Part shown: piece by piece, positions 54,060 through 64,000 of the stretch
Layout: each line of letters opens with the position of its first letter
Numbering within the stretch: the stretch's first letter is position 1
NCBI GenBank assembly: GCA_032717465.1
Contig: CM064684.1
Coordinates: forward strand, 2,106,001 to 2,170,000
Direction of reading: 5' to 3'
Origin: Coenobita brevimanus
Taxonomy: Eukaryota; Arthropoda; Malacostraca; Decapoda; Coenobitidae
DNA length: 64,000 nucleotides
The notes under the pieces: model-generated
What the model was told of the DNA's origin: nothing
The model's input: only the letters and a program-made list of their open reading frames with translations
Database searches by the model: none
Program-made: the position numbers and the translations under genes

Positions 54060-57000
54060 AAGGCTGTAGCTAACCCTTGCAGCCCAAACATCATCCCCTC
54101 TATGGTGAAAGGAGTAGTTAAGAGAGAGCAAAATTAAAATACAATACAAACTGTCCATCAGACTTTGGTGTCAAGGTGTAATATGCAAAACACTGTACAT
54201 TAATATATACGAGATGCTAGGAAGCCTTCTAGGACCAGGAGAACAGTATCCCATGTCTCTACAACTTCTCTAAAACTCATCTATAAAGCTTTCAACTAAC
54301 CTATGATATAATTTATGCATAAACTTTGCATGTGGAAAGTTAAATATCTAAATAAAATGATGGAAGAGAAAGGATACATGATGAATGCATTACACAATCA
54401 ATCCTATACAGTCATATGTGATACTAACCATACAAACCATATAATTTAATAAGCTTATATAATATCTACGCCACACTATCACACATCGGCCTCATGAACA
54501 TCGTCTTTTTTCACCAAGGTTCATGAGGAGAATATAAGTCCATGGGAAATACACTGTCAAAAATATTCACGTAATAGTCCTCTGATCACCCATCTAAAAA
54601 ATGCACAAATAATATTATCAATTCCAAAAGAGGCAGTCATTGAAAAAACCTCCATGCAATGTTATTCCGACTCTGAAAATTACTGTGGTTCTCCCAAAAT
54701 ACACCTTCTCCAGCACACAACATTTTTAAAGACCTTTTCTTGTTTATATTTTTCAAGATTTTTTTTTTCTAACATATTTTTCAATGACATTTTTTCATAA
54801 CACACCTCCTCTTTCCACACACACACCATCTTAACAACATACATTTTTTCTTCTTCGTCCTCTTCTTCTTTTTTTTTTGTTATGACGTACCTCCCAGAAC
54901 ACACCTTCCCTTACACAGCCCTTCCTCTTCCCACTCCACACCTAGACATCTTCACCCAAAATGCATCTTTTTCTCCACATCATCTCTCATCATTTTTTCT
55001 ACGTTACCTCTCATCTTTCTAACCCGTCATCCCTCATGTTTTTCCATATCATCTCTTACAATGCATTTTTTTCAACAACACACTTTCTTTGACACACCAT
55101 CCTCAAGATGCATATTTCCCTAATGCTTCCTTCTGCTTTGTCCATTTCCATTAAAGCTTCTACTCCATCTCTATATTCGTCTCCCTACCCATTACCCTTC
55201 ATCTCATTCCTACTTATTTTATCATTACACTGCCACAAGTACCAATTAATCACTCAATCAGTCGGTCAATTCTCAACTTTTAAACACTCTTCATCAATTC
55301 TTCTTTTCTATCATCAATCTGTCAGTCAATTCTCAACTTTTAAACACCATTCATCTTTCCTCCTTTTCCTATCAATCAATCAATCAATTTTCAACCTTTA
55401 AACATCCACTATTACTACTCCTCTTTCCTATTCTATTCACTACCTTCTCTTTTAAATCATTCCTCCTTTTCTATCATCCATCAATCAAATAATCAGTCAA
55501 TTTTCAACCTTTAAACATCCACTATTACTCCTCCTCTTCCCTATTCTAGTCCCTCCGCTCTCCATTCAAAACACGCACACGTCTTTAATCCTAACTAACC
55601 TAGTCAACACCAAGCACATGAGATCCACTTCTACCTGTATCGCCTATGCAGTTAGTCTATAAATTTCAGATCCCTTTCCAAAAAGAATTTGAATGCTTTT
55701 GTTGCTCTGATTAAAGGTTTTGGTTCTTTAGGGAGGAAACTGTGGTCAATTAGTATTCAAAAATATTGTATATAATTATTTGAAATGCTATATAACTGTC
55801 ACCATCTTTTGTCCTTTATTTTTTTATTATTATTATTTTTTTTTTAGGGATAAAAAGAGATACCATATGTGGCCAATTACCACCTTTAAAAAAAAAAAAT
55901 TGTATAAAATAATTTGCTGTACCATATACCTGTCACCAATTTTTTCTCCCTATTCAAATATTCTGAGTATTCACCTGTGCAATAAATTATCATAAAAATA
56001 CTGAACTCACCTGTCCAAAAAAATCTCCATCAGTGAAAAAAAAAAAATAATAATAATAAAAGCTGCAAAAACATCACACATATTCACATCACTCTTTCAA
56101 ATGATTATTCTTTAACTCCTTCATTACTGTATATTAGTGACTTATTTTATTCTTGTCACCTTCAAATTATTTTTATTCGTTTTCTGGGCACTCTCTTGAA
56201 GTAAAGGGAACTACTAGGGATTATTCTTAAACCAATGAGTGTGAGAGGTCCTTCCAATTAAAAAATAAAATAAAATATAATAATAATAATCATACCATGA
56301 GTGCTAAAAGGGAGAAAAAGCAATGGTAACCAGAATAAAACAAAAAGGTAGCTGTCACACTGAAGGATGTTAAATACTCTACTCTCCCTGATTCTAACCA
56401 CAAGAAATTAATAACCAATGCTCCTTCTTACTTTCTCTGACACTCGCACAACTTCATCTTCATGCAATGCCGAATTTTACGGCAACACTCACTTTTCTGC
56501 AGTCTCTCTCCCCCAGTTCTTCATCCCATCATACAACCCGATATTCACTGACTTTTTCAACTACCCAGTATGTATTATATCATTTCCAGGCTATTATTAT
56601 CCTATTCCACATTTTTTATTATCTTCTCACCCCCTGAAGCATTACTGATTCCATTCTCTCTCTCTACATACATTGATTTCCGAGTTCATTAAAATTCATT
56701 CTGCTATACAACTGCTCCCATTCCATTCTTAACTAGTGATATGCAATGTATTCAATATGTATTTAAAATATTTCAAGTTGCTTTCATACTACTTTTAAAA
56801 TACCAGCTACATTCCATCATCTAAAAAAATGCCTGAATATTTTTTTTTTTTTTAGTTCCCCTGTTTACCTCTATATTTTTTTTAACTGACCTCATTTTCT
56901 ATGTTCTGCTGAAACTTTAAACAGTACTACATATTTCCACCTTAACTTGGCTGAGAGTGGCATCATTTTGCAGTTTACTTCCCATTTCTAAAGCCAGAGT

Positions 57001-57080
57001 AACACAATGCCATGGCTTTACATCCCTGCCACAGCTTTTTTCATAACCAGCACTTTATACTGTACTAGTTTTTTCAATTG
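54060..57080. other. AT-rich, no gene seen; likely 3' of the VWC gene
   Basis: CT-rich on the + strand at 54690-55110. Repeats ATCAATCNGTCAATTNTCAACNTTTAAACA at 55248-55530 (three to four copies). T runs at 55818-55850. A MITE-like TTAACTCCTTCATTAC lies at 56114. Confidence 0.5.
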
Positions 57081-57084
57081 TTAT

Positions 57085-57315
57085 AGTTCAGCATTCAAGA
57101 TGGAGAGACGGTAATATTGGCCAAGTTAAGGTGGACAGAGTACAGAACAGCACAATTCCTAATGCTGATCTCTTCTTACAGCTCAGCATTCAAGGTGGAC
57201 AGATGGAATTTTAGGCCAAGTTAAAGCAGCCACAGTGGGGTCGACGTCTTCTTGCCGCTCAGCACTGAAGATGCCGAGACGCTAATTACAGACCAAGTTA
57301 AAGTGAACAGAGTAT
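57085..57315. repeat. Three tandem copies of the CTCAGCATTCAAGATGGAGA unit
   Basis: CAGCATTCAAGATGGAGAGA, CAGCATTCAAGGTGGACAGA and CAGCACTGAAGATGCCGAGA, each followed by GGCCAAGTTAAAGTGNACAGAG. This is the complement of the body of 12690-13046. Confidence 0.7.
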
Positions 57316-57375
57316 TGTCTTCCCGTTCCTCGCACTGCTCGTTTCTGCTACAAACCCTCCTCCTAACCAAGCTGC

Positions 57376-57605
57376 TCAGAGGTGTGGGATGTGGTGGTTG
57401 TGGTTGTGGTGGTGGTGGTGGTGGTCATCAGCTGTGGTGACGGGGCGGAGTTTCTCAGTCTCGGTGGGGCGATAGGCGTTGATGCGGTACTTGTCGTGGT
57501 GGTAGCGGCGCCAGTACCGCATCACCGCACCACACACCACCACAGCCACTAGAACAAGGGGCGTTGCAATCACCCACACCTGCCACCACTCCACTGGCGA
57601 AGCTG
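57376..57605 (-). CDS. VWC membrane protein, last exon (TM helix and cytoplasmic tail)
   Basis: Acceptor CTCTCTTGCCAG (with a second CAG directly after it) and an open frame to the stop at 57376. Joined in phase with the previous exon (G + CA = Ala) it reads AASPVEWWQ, a hydrophobic helix WVIATPLVLVAVVVCGAVM, a basic stop-transfer RYWRRYHHDKYR, then INAYRPTETEKLRPVTTADD, a His run and IPHL at the end. Single-pass type I topology is inferred: VWC outside, about 50 residues inside. The protein could be a DGCR2/IDD-like or CRIM1-like receptor, both VWC plus one TM, but the tail is not one I can assign. The gene runs leftwards; no polyA site was fixed. Confidence 0.75.
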
Positions 57606-58199
57606 CTGGCAAGAGAGTAACAGCATTATCATCATCAATCACCACCATCACCAAACATAATCATCATCCTCAATCATCATCACCACCCCGGCCCTATTCC
57701 CAACTTAAGATGGGGAGATGTTCTTGAGTAACCCTGGTCTGTCTGGCTGAGCAGATTCATCAACTGCAGGCAAGCATCTGCACTTGCGGGACTGTCCTGT
57801 GAGGTGAATCAACATTCCCTTGCAAAGGTTTGGTTCCTGGATGGATGCCACATTTGTGACTCTCCAACCAGTTAACATGGACACCACCAGAGTAGGCTCC
57901 ACATCTCCCCGTTGTTTCACTATATGGTTACTACCCAGCCCTGTAAATGGTTTCCTGAGTGCAGAGCCACCTGAAATGGAAATGTTATTAAAAAGTAACA
58001 CGAGGGATGGGAGAAATGGGAAAAGAGGTGAGCCGACACAGAAAAAGAAAGACAAGGGTGAAAGATGAAGCAGACATCACTACATCAGGTGGGTGAATGA
58101 TGGTCACCACCATTAACAGGACCACTATAGGGAGAGTTGGGCCCCCCAAACAAGGAAGAGGAACACTACACAGCAATAAAAACACCATCACCAACTCAC
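57606..58199 (-). other. Intron of VWC gene, containing a SINE-D copy
   Basis: Donor GTGAGT at 58199-58194, acceptor TGCCAG at 57611-57606, 594 bp. Holds a minus-strand SINE-D at 57712-58010. Confidence 0.7.
57712..58010 (-). mobile_element. SINE-D copy in intron
   Basis: TGGCTGAGCAGATTCATCAA, GGTTTGGTTCCTGGATGGAT, GGTTACTACCCAGCCCTGTA: complement of the SINE-D 3' and 5' modules. Confidence 0.65.
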
Positions 58200-58334
58200 C
58201 CTGCACGGCGCTCTTGGTTGTTCCGTCATCTGAGGAGCGCTGTCCATGTGACTCAGTGTCGTGGGAGAGGCCAGTGTGCAGGGTGTTTGTGTCGTGCCAA
58301 CCCCCGCCCTCGGCATGACTCGACACACCACCAT
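58200..58334 (-). CDS. VWC membrane protein, Ser/Gly/His-rich linker exon
   Basis: 135 nt between acceptor GGGGTCAG and donor GTGAGT. It starts with AT (completing GAT, Asp, with the last G of the VWC exon), reads GGVSSHAEGGGWHDTNTLHT, GLSHDTESHGQRSSDDGTTK, SAVQ and ends with G in phase 1, so both junctions keep frame. Composition suggests a flexible, exposed juxtamembrane linker, possibly O-glycosylated. The acceptor lacks a good pyrimidine tract, the weakest point of the model. Confidence 0.65.
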
Positions 58335-59104
58335 CTGACCCCATATTAACACCATTAAACTCAAAACAATTATTTTTCTCAGATTTCCCCTCTAACAGCA
58401 GAAGAAATCCAGACTACAGTACTTTATTCCTACAAACACAGTATTCAGGCATTGCTTCTCGTCTTCTATAAACACCAAATTTGTTGCTTCTCATCTTCTA
58501 AGGGTTAAGAAAATGGTCAAGCATTAACATAAACAAAACATCAAAGTGACGATCTGACACACCATCACCATCCAGCACCATCATCACAGTACTGGACACA
58601 ACATTAACTGATGACTGAACCCTTTTAACTCACGACGGCTTTTAAAATCTGTAGTCTATAACGTCATGTCTTTAGATATACTGTACTGTCTTAGTGTGAG
58701 GACTGATCAACTATTTCACTGTCCAAGCACCAAACTGTGGAGGAAACAGAGAGGCCATACAGTGATGATTTCTTATGGATGTACACTGTTGAAAAAGTAT
58801 TGGTGCAAACAATTTGACATCAACAAAAGGCTATTGGAATGTGTCTGATCATCTCTTCCCCTCAAAGGTAATCATATATTGCTTGCTTCTGACAATTTTC
58901 AGACAGTATTATTATTATGTACAAACTCAAATTATAACACATTAATCTTCTTGCCTTCACAACTTAAACTGATCATTTTGAATATCATTGCACCCCTCCT
59001 ATCCCATACTTTTTTGAACAACTATATATTATGTTAGAAATGTCTCTATGTGGTAGGAGAGGAGAGGTGTGTGGCTGTGTAGAGTGTGGTGTGTTATGGA
59101 ATGG

Positions 59105-59175
59105 TGTGTGTGGTGTGGTGGCAGGGTGTGTGCAGGTCTCCAGCCAAGCACTCTACCACTGAGCCACCCTGCCCC
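59105..59175 (-). mobile_element. tRNA-like SINE head
   Basis: Minus strand GGGGCAGGGTGGCTCAGTGG TAGAGTGCTTGGC has a clear D-arm/A box, then loses tRNA likeness. No B box. Truncated. Confidence 0.55.
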
Positions 59176-60417
59176 ACTGAGTAACATTAGGAAGAAGTGA
59201 AATACAGTATGTTAAAGTACTGAAGGCATAACAAGCCAAATCATCTCTTGGCAATACTATATCCCCCAACTAACTATAGATAACTGCAATTATTTTTTCT
59301 AAGACCTAAGGAGCAAGAAATTACTAAGTCAGCTACTTTTCATAATCCTGCTGCATCATACTATATTAAGTGATCATCAGCTGGTTTTAAAGGTATCAAA
59401 GTTAAGTCTCCTGAGATTATCTATAGCTGTACCTGTGGAAAAAATTTAAGTCTGTTTAGCTTTAGGATGTTAGTTTGTTTTCTGCTGTTCAAAGTAAATA
59501 AATACATAAATAAATAATAAAAAGCAACTCAAGTGTTTCCTGTTAAATGTACAATCAGGACTTCTTCCTTTTTATACATACATTCAAAACTGTGTGAAAT
59601 GTTAGAAATCCTGGTAAACTAACTCGAATCTTGTTTCATTAGTTTAAATTCATTACTGACCATGACTATACTCTAATAAATAAACGTACACATACAGAAT
59701 TTTAAAAGGCCCAAATAAAAAAAGAAAACCATGCATATAAGTTTTTCACTACATATCAGCATCTCTACTTTCTACATTACCAATTTTTCATGCACACCAA
59801 AGTTCTTGCAATTTCGTCTATATACACTACCATACAAGTACCATATATACACATATACATACACATACAAGCTCATAAATACACACAGACATACACACAC
59901 ATGGTTACCTCACACATCCACATCACTGCAACACACAGTAAACAACAATTTTTATTCAGTTCCACACAATTTTTCATACATAAACACTACAGTCTTCTAA
60001 ATTGGCAACAAGAAAGCAACTACTATGTTAATTTCCAATGCTATCTCACATCTACATTTAGCCTTATCACAGCAGAATTCAATCGTCCTTTGAGACCTGA
60101 TTTTGATATTTTTTTAGTCAAGTAAATCCTCTGATAATTTGCATTTATCTTTACATCTGATAAATTTAATACAAAAAGGTACAGGAAGTTTTCTATTAGG
60201 TCAGGGTTATTTTTCCATGTATCACAACTTTTTATACAAACCTGGTATTCAAAATTCTGGGAAACTGGTGAATTAGCTTTGAAAGTAGCAATGGAATTCT
60301 AGCTGGATTTTTTTTTTTTCAACTATTATTTATTCTTTTACTGTGATATAGTAGCAAAATCAAACATCAACAACCTACTGTATCTGGATAACTGAATTTC
60401 TACTGTAATAACACTCA

Positions 60418-60530
60418 TAGTTCCCCTGTACACTTTACCACTACACTACCCCTGTACACTTTACCACTACACTACCCACTACAACACTACCAGCCGCACT
60501 ACAAAGGGTGGTAAAGTGTAAAGTGCTATA
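60418..60530. repeat. 28-bp duplication with inverted copy
   Basis: CCCTGTACACTTTACCACTA occurs twice and GGTGGTAAAGTGTA follows in inverse orientation, giving a possible hairpin. Confidence 0.75.
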
Positions 60531-60679
60531 CAAAACTAAGCTTGTTTTCCATACATGCACCTCACCCTTGCCATCAACTACACCAGGGCCACAAAAGCAA
60601 TTAACTACTTCACTATGATCTTTGTTTACTTTGTTACTACAGTATTATTGCCTTACGATTTTTCCATTTCCTCGTCTCT

Positions 60680-60702
60680 CTCTCTCTCTCTCTCTCGCTT
60701 TT
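60680..60702. repeat. (TC)n microsatellite
   Basis: TC repeats. Confidence 0.9.
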
Positions 60703-60867
60703 AATATATATAGCTTATGACCAGCTCTTTATAATTTAGGGCTTACAAAATATTTCCATTAACCTCTTCAGTACAACGACATCTTACACAATTTATTCTC
60801 ATTAGTCACATTATTTTTATCGAACTTCATGGTGATCACTATTTTGAGAGTCTGGAGTTATCCCCAT

Positions 60868-61097
60868 TACCCCATTCAATACACTAACTCTTTACTTATT
60901 CTATTTCTGTTCCATTAACCCATTCAATACACTAACTCTTTACTTATTCTATTTCTGTTCCATTAACCCATTCAATCTACTAACTCTACTTATATTATTT
61001 CTGCTCCATTACCCCATTCAATACACTAACTCTTTACTTATATTATTTCTGCTCCATTAACCCATTCAATATAATAACTTTTACTTCTATTTCTGCT
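60868..61097. repeat. 48-bp tandem array
   Basis: CCATTAACCCATTCAATACA + CTAACTCTTTACTTATTCTA + TTTCTGTT, 4-5 copies. Confidence 0.9.
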
Positions 61098-61245
61098 ACC
61101 GTCAGGCAATATTTATCAAGCTGACACGAGATCTATCATAGTGAAATCATTGAGCTTTTTTGCTTTTGCGTAACCACAAGCTAATTTATTTTTTAGTGCC
61201 ATTAACTATTTTTTCTCTCTTTTTTGTTTTCTTCTTTTCTTTCTG

Positions 61246-61298
61246 ATCTTTTTTTTTTTCCTTTTTTTTTTTTTTTTTTTTTTTATCTTTTTTGACAG
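61246..61298. repeat. Poly(T)-rich tract
   Basis: T runs broken by a few C/A. Confidence 0.9.
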
Positions 61299-61423
61299 CC
61301 AAACTAATTAGCCCGCAGGTAAAAAGGAGGTGCACGACTAGACGAGGCAGCCAATTAACAGAGGCAGCCAAGCGTGCCTTCCTCACCGGGCGTCGATGCC
61401 AAAACAGACATTATGGTACGAGG

Positions 61424-61735
61424 ACGTGACTTTGTGGTACTGGGACAAGTGTTGTGGTACTGGGACAGGTGTTATGGTACTGGGACAGGTGTTATGGTGC
61501 TGGGACAGGTGTTATGGTACTGGGACAGGTGTTATGGTACTGGGACAGGTGTTATGGTACTGGGACAAGTGTTATGGTACTGGGACAAGAGTTATGGTAC
61601 TGGGACAGGTGTTATGGTACTGGGACAAGTGTTATGGTACTGGGACAGGTGTTATGGTACTGGGACAGGTGTTATGGTACTGGGACAGGTGTTATGGTAC
61701 TGGGACAGGTGTTATGGCACTGGGACAAGAGTTAA
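61424..61735. repeat. 20-bp minisatellite, about 16 copies
   Basis: Unit TTATGGTACTGGGACAGGTG. Open in all + frames because 20 is not a multiple of three. Lies in the large intron close to the VWC exon donor. Confidence 0.95.
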
Positions 61736-61880
61736 ATGACCTGGACAACTAGGCAAGGGGAACAACCAAGATCATCAGTATGGGTAGGTATTAGGGGTAT
61801 CAGGTACTAGGTATTAAGTACTAGGACAGGTATCAGAAATGTCAGGTATCTGGGCATGAGGGTAGAAGTGTATCTGGCAC

Positions 61881-62060
61881 CTGGGCAAGGGGGACAACAC
61901 GGGTCGTCAACGCGGGCAGGTGAGCACGGGTTTGGGCAGCGGGTCACGTTGCATTCGGTGTACCCATCGGCCACACACCTGCACCGCACACACCTGCCGC
62001 GCCACCACACCCGCCCCACATCCACCACACGACCCCCCGCCACGCACCCCGACACCACGC
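61881..62060 (-). CDS. VWC domain exon of a membrane protein
   Basis: 180 nt between an acceptor CCCTCCCCAGCAG (tandem AG; 62060 or 62063 as first base) and donor CAG/GTGCCA. It encodes a whole von Willebrand factor C domain: SGCVAGGRVVDVG, W, CVRCRC, DGYTECNVTRC, NPC and DDPCCPPC, that is ten cysteines with the diagnostic CxxCxC and CCxxC motifs. VWC domains mediate extracellular binding, often of BMP/TGF-beta ligands. The exon ends in phase 1 and joins in frame to the linker exon at 58334. It starts with two bases of a split codon, so at least one more exon lies upstream, beyond the window or unrecognised at 62.1-64 kb. DGCR2-like and CRIM1-like proteins are candidate identities. Confidence 0.8.
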
Positions 62061-62079
62061 CTGCTGGGGAGGGTTAGCA

Positions 62080-62560
62080 CCACTTCTACCACAACTGCCG
62101 GAACTTAAACACCACTCCACACCCGTCACCCCCACAACTACCGGACCTTATATCTACACACATCCGTCACCTCTGCAACTACCACAACTGCTAAAATTAC
62201 ACTGATCCAAAACTGTCATCTTTACAACTACCACAACTGCCAAATCCTTCCACATCTGCCACCTCTACAACTACCACAGCTGCTAAAATGGCCCACACCT
62301 GTTATCTCTGCTGGTTCCCTTTCATATTAGTCCACACCTGTCACTCCCACACCTACAACAAGCTCAAAATGTATCCTACTCATCATATCATTCCACATCT
62401 GTCAAATCCACAGCTTCCACAAACACACCACACATCAAACCAGTCCACACCACCTACTCACACAACCACCACAACCTCTAGATACTGTACTGAATTCCAC
62501 CCATCCACATCTGTCCCCTCCACAACCACCACACCCTATCAAAGTATTGCACTGTACTCT
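62080..62560. repeat. Degenerate CCACACCTGTCACCTCTACAACTACC array
   Basis: Repeats of about 55-60 bp containing CACCTCTACAACTACCACAA and TGCTAAAAT, decaying to the right. Confidence 0.75.
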
Positions 62561-62739
62561 CATTACATCATTTGACTCTCTTTGCAACTCTCTCAATTAG
62601 AAGTATTCTAGTCTCTCTCACACCGCTAGACAAATTACACAACCTGAACCACCTCATATACAGCGTTTACTTACATGGATGATGACATTACGAAAACACT
62701 TGTATCACCTTCCTTGCCACGCACTGATGAAGCTACGAT

Positions 62740-63000
62740 GATGAATATAACAGCCACAACAACTACTATTACCACAACAATCATTACAGCTACAAGTACA
62801 GCTAAATTTACCACAGCTATCACATTAACTACAATTACAGTCACAACACTTACGACAACCACAAATACTACCATTACAACCACAACCACAACTCTCACAA
62901 CAACAACAACAACAACAATCAGAACACCTACTGCTACCATCACAACAATGACAATTACATCTACAACAAACACACACACACACAACACACACACTGAAAC
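62740..63000. repeat. (ACA)n/(AAC)n-rich sequence
   Basis: Imperfect ACA/ACT/ATT triplets and a short (CA)n at 62970-62990. Confidence 0.9.
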
Positions 63001-63124
63001 TTACATACGATCACAGCAACTTCCATATTCTCAAAAGATCTTATAAACTTCTCACATGTACACACAAATATTGAAAAATCCACACCACCAACAGGCAATC
63101 AAAACACACACATATCTACATACC

Positions 63125-63366
63125 TACCTATCTATCTATAGCCACATGCCTTTATCCAGCAAGGGGTGGCCACAAACAAATCTCCTCCATGTCACCTTGT
63201 CCTCTGCCATCATGGTGTCCTTTCTTCAACTCACACTGCTGTACCTCACATACCTCTTCACCCATCCCTCCATCTCATCCTAGGTCTTCCCCCTCCCTCC
63301 TTGCACCTCACTCACATACACTCTCCTGGTCAATCTCTCATTCTGCATTCTCCCCACATGACCACA
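63125..63366 (-). mobile_element. RTE-type LINE 3'-end fragment
   Basis: CTACCTATCTATCTATAGCC, CAAGGGGTGGCCACAAACAA, CTCACATACCTC, then CATTCTGCATTCTCCCCACA: the C-terminal coding block down to the GHVER codons in complement. Confidence 0.8.
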
Positions 63367-64000
63367 CAACCAACTAAAACATCCATGCTTAAAACAGCCA
63401 ATTAAAAAAAAACTACAGCAGCCAAATAAAACATCTAAACTTAATATTATAAATCCTTTTCTGTTTCATATACTGTACTGTAAGAGAGCAAAGTGTAGGG
63501 TTAATAATTTGACTGGGTGCTCTATGATTTTCTTTGTTTTTAAATTGAAACTAGGAGGTAATTTTGGGCCTAATGTTGAGTGAAAAATGCAATATCAACA
63601 TAGGTTCAACTCTAAATCATTAAGGACTTACAATTACTGATGACGTTATGGGCAAAATGGCCTCTAAAATTTACCCATAAGGTCATTGGTAACTATAGCT
63701 CTGTAACGGTTGAAAGTTGGACCAGTATAGCACTTTCCATTCAAAATTAGCACTGAAATGACCTGAAGTTTCTGAAAAATTATGCTGGATGCCCTGTATG
63801 TACATAGATTAAATTTTGCACTGTATTTTGAACTGAATATGTGAATAAAAATGATGGTCTTATAATAAACACAACAGTATCTATCACAAATAAGAATATG
63901 CTTGTCTGGTGTAAAATGTGCATAAACAAAAGCTTTTACAAATCAAATAAACTTAATAAGGTCTAAAAATGAGCAGTGTTTATATATGTTGTAGTAATAT
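63367..64000. other. AT-rich, no gene seen
   Basis: Probably intron of the VWC gene. No repeat recognised. Confidence 0.45.

Larger units (their letters stand above)
58335..61880 (-). other. Large intron of VWC gene
   Basis: About 3.5 kb of AT-rich sequence with a tRNA-like SINE head, 28-, 48- and 20-bp tandem arrays and T-runs. No internal exon seen. Confidence 0.55.

Noticed and set aside
61374..61752. 120-residue YGTGTGVMVLGQVLW open frames
   Set aside because: 20-bp minisatellite read in three frames, inside an intron of the VWC gene.

Overview
Eukaryotic genomic DNA with no bacterial, phage or CRISPR content. Exons have GT-AG borders, there are long (GT)n, (GA)n, (GATA)n and (ATC)n tracts, degenerate TTAGG-like telomeric blocks, tRNA-derived SINEs, jockey- and RTE-type LINEs and piggyBac and pogo-type DNA transposons. 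The mix suggests an arthropod, most likely a decapod crustacean; that is inference from repeat style, not from a marker gene.

Layout. 0-2.2 kb: a decayed LINE, then a GC-richer block with an NRF-1-type palindrome leading to a candidate first coding exon (+ strand, donor at 2211). 2.2-5.7 kb: tandem repeats, an inverted repeat pair and LINE debris. 5.7-9.8 kb: a complete piggyBac transposon with TTAA target duplication, matching termini and a transposase of about 736 residues broken by one frameshift, with a tRNA-derived SINE inside it. 10.1-11.6 kb: a relic of a related piggyBac in the opposite orientation. 12.7-17.4 kb: palindromic repeats, a jockey-type LINE with an RTE fragment nested in it, and SINEs. 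17.8-22 kb: successive minisatellite arrays of 81, 38, 31, 35 and 29 bp. 22.7-24.8 kb: a large foldback element and a piggyBac-type MITE sitting in the centre of an older palindrome. 25-28.4 kb: SINEs, another palindromic MITE and a 64-bp array. 29.4-37.5 kb: four broken copies, all minus strand, of an exon resembling part of the HEAT-repeat region of SCYL2, each with conserved intronic flanks, spread among LINE, SINE and pogo MITE insertions. 39.9-41.6 kb: two further terminal-inverted-repeat elements. 42.7 kb: a candidate minus-strand start exon. 43-57 kb: AT-rich, repeat-laden, no convincing gene. 57.4-62.1 kb: the last three coding exons (minus strand, phases agree) of a membrane protein with a VWC domain, a Ser/Gly/His-rich spacer, one transmembrane helix and a short cytoplasmic tail. 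62.1-64 kb: simple repeats and an RTE fragment, presumably intronic.

How it fits together. The only well-supported host gene is the VWC membrane protein; upstream exons would lie beyond the right edge. The two candidate start exons are isolated and unidentified. Almost everything else is mobile-element sequence in several layers of nesting. I did not find a complete undescribed biological system; the most unusual items are the quadruplicated SCYL2-like pseudo-exon, the modular SINEs and the palindromic MITEs.
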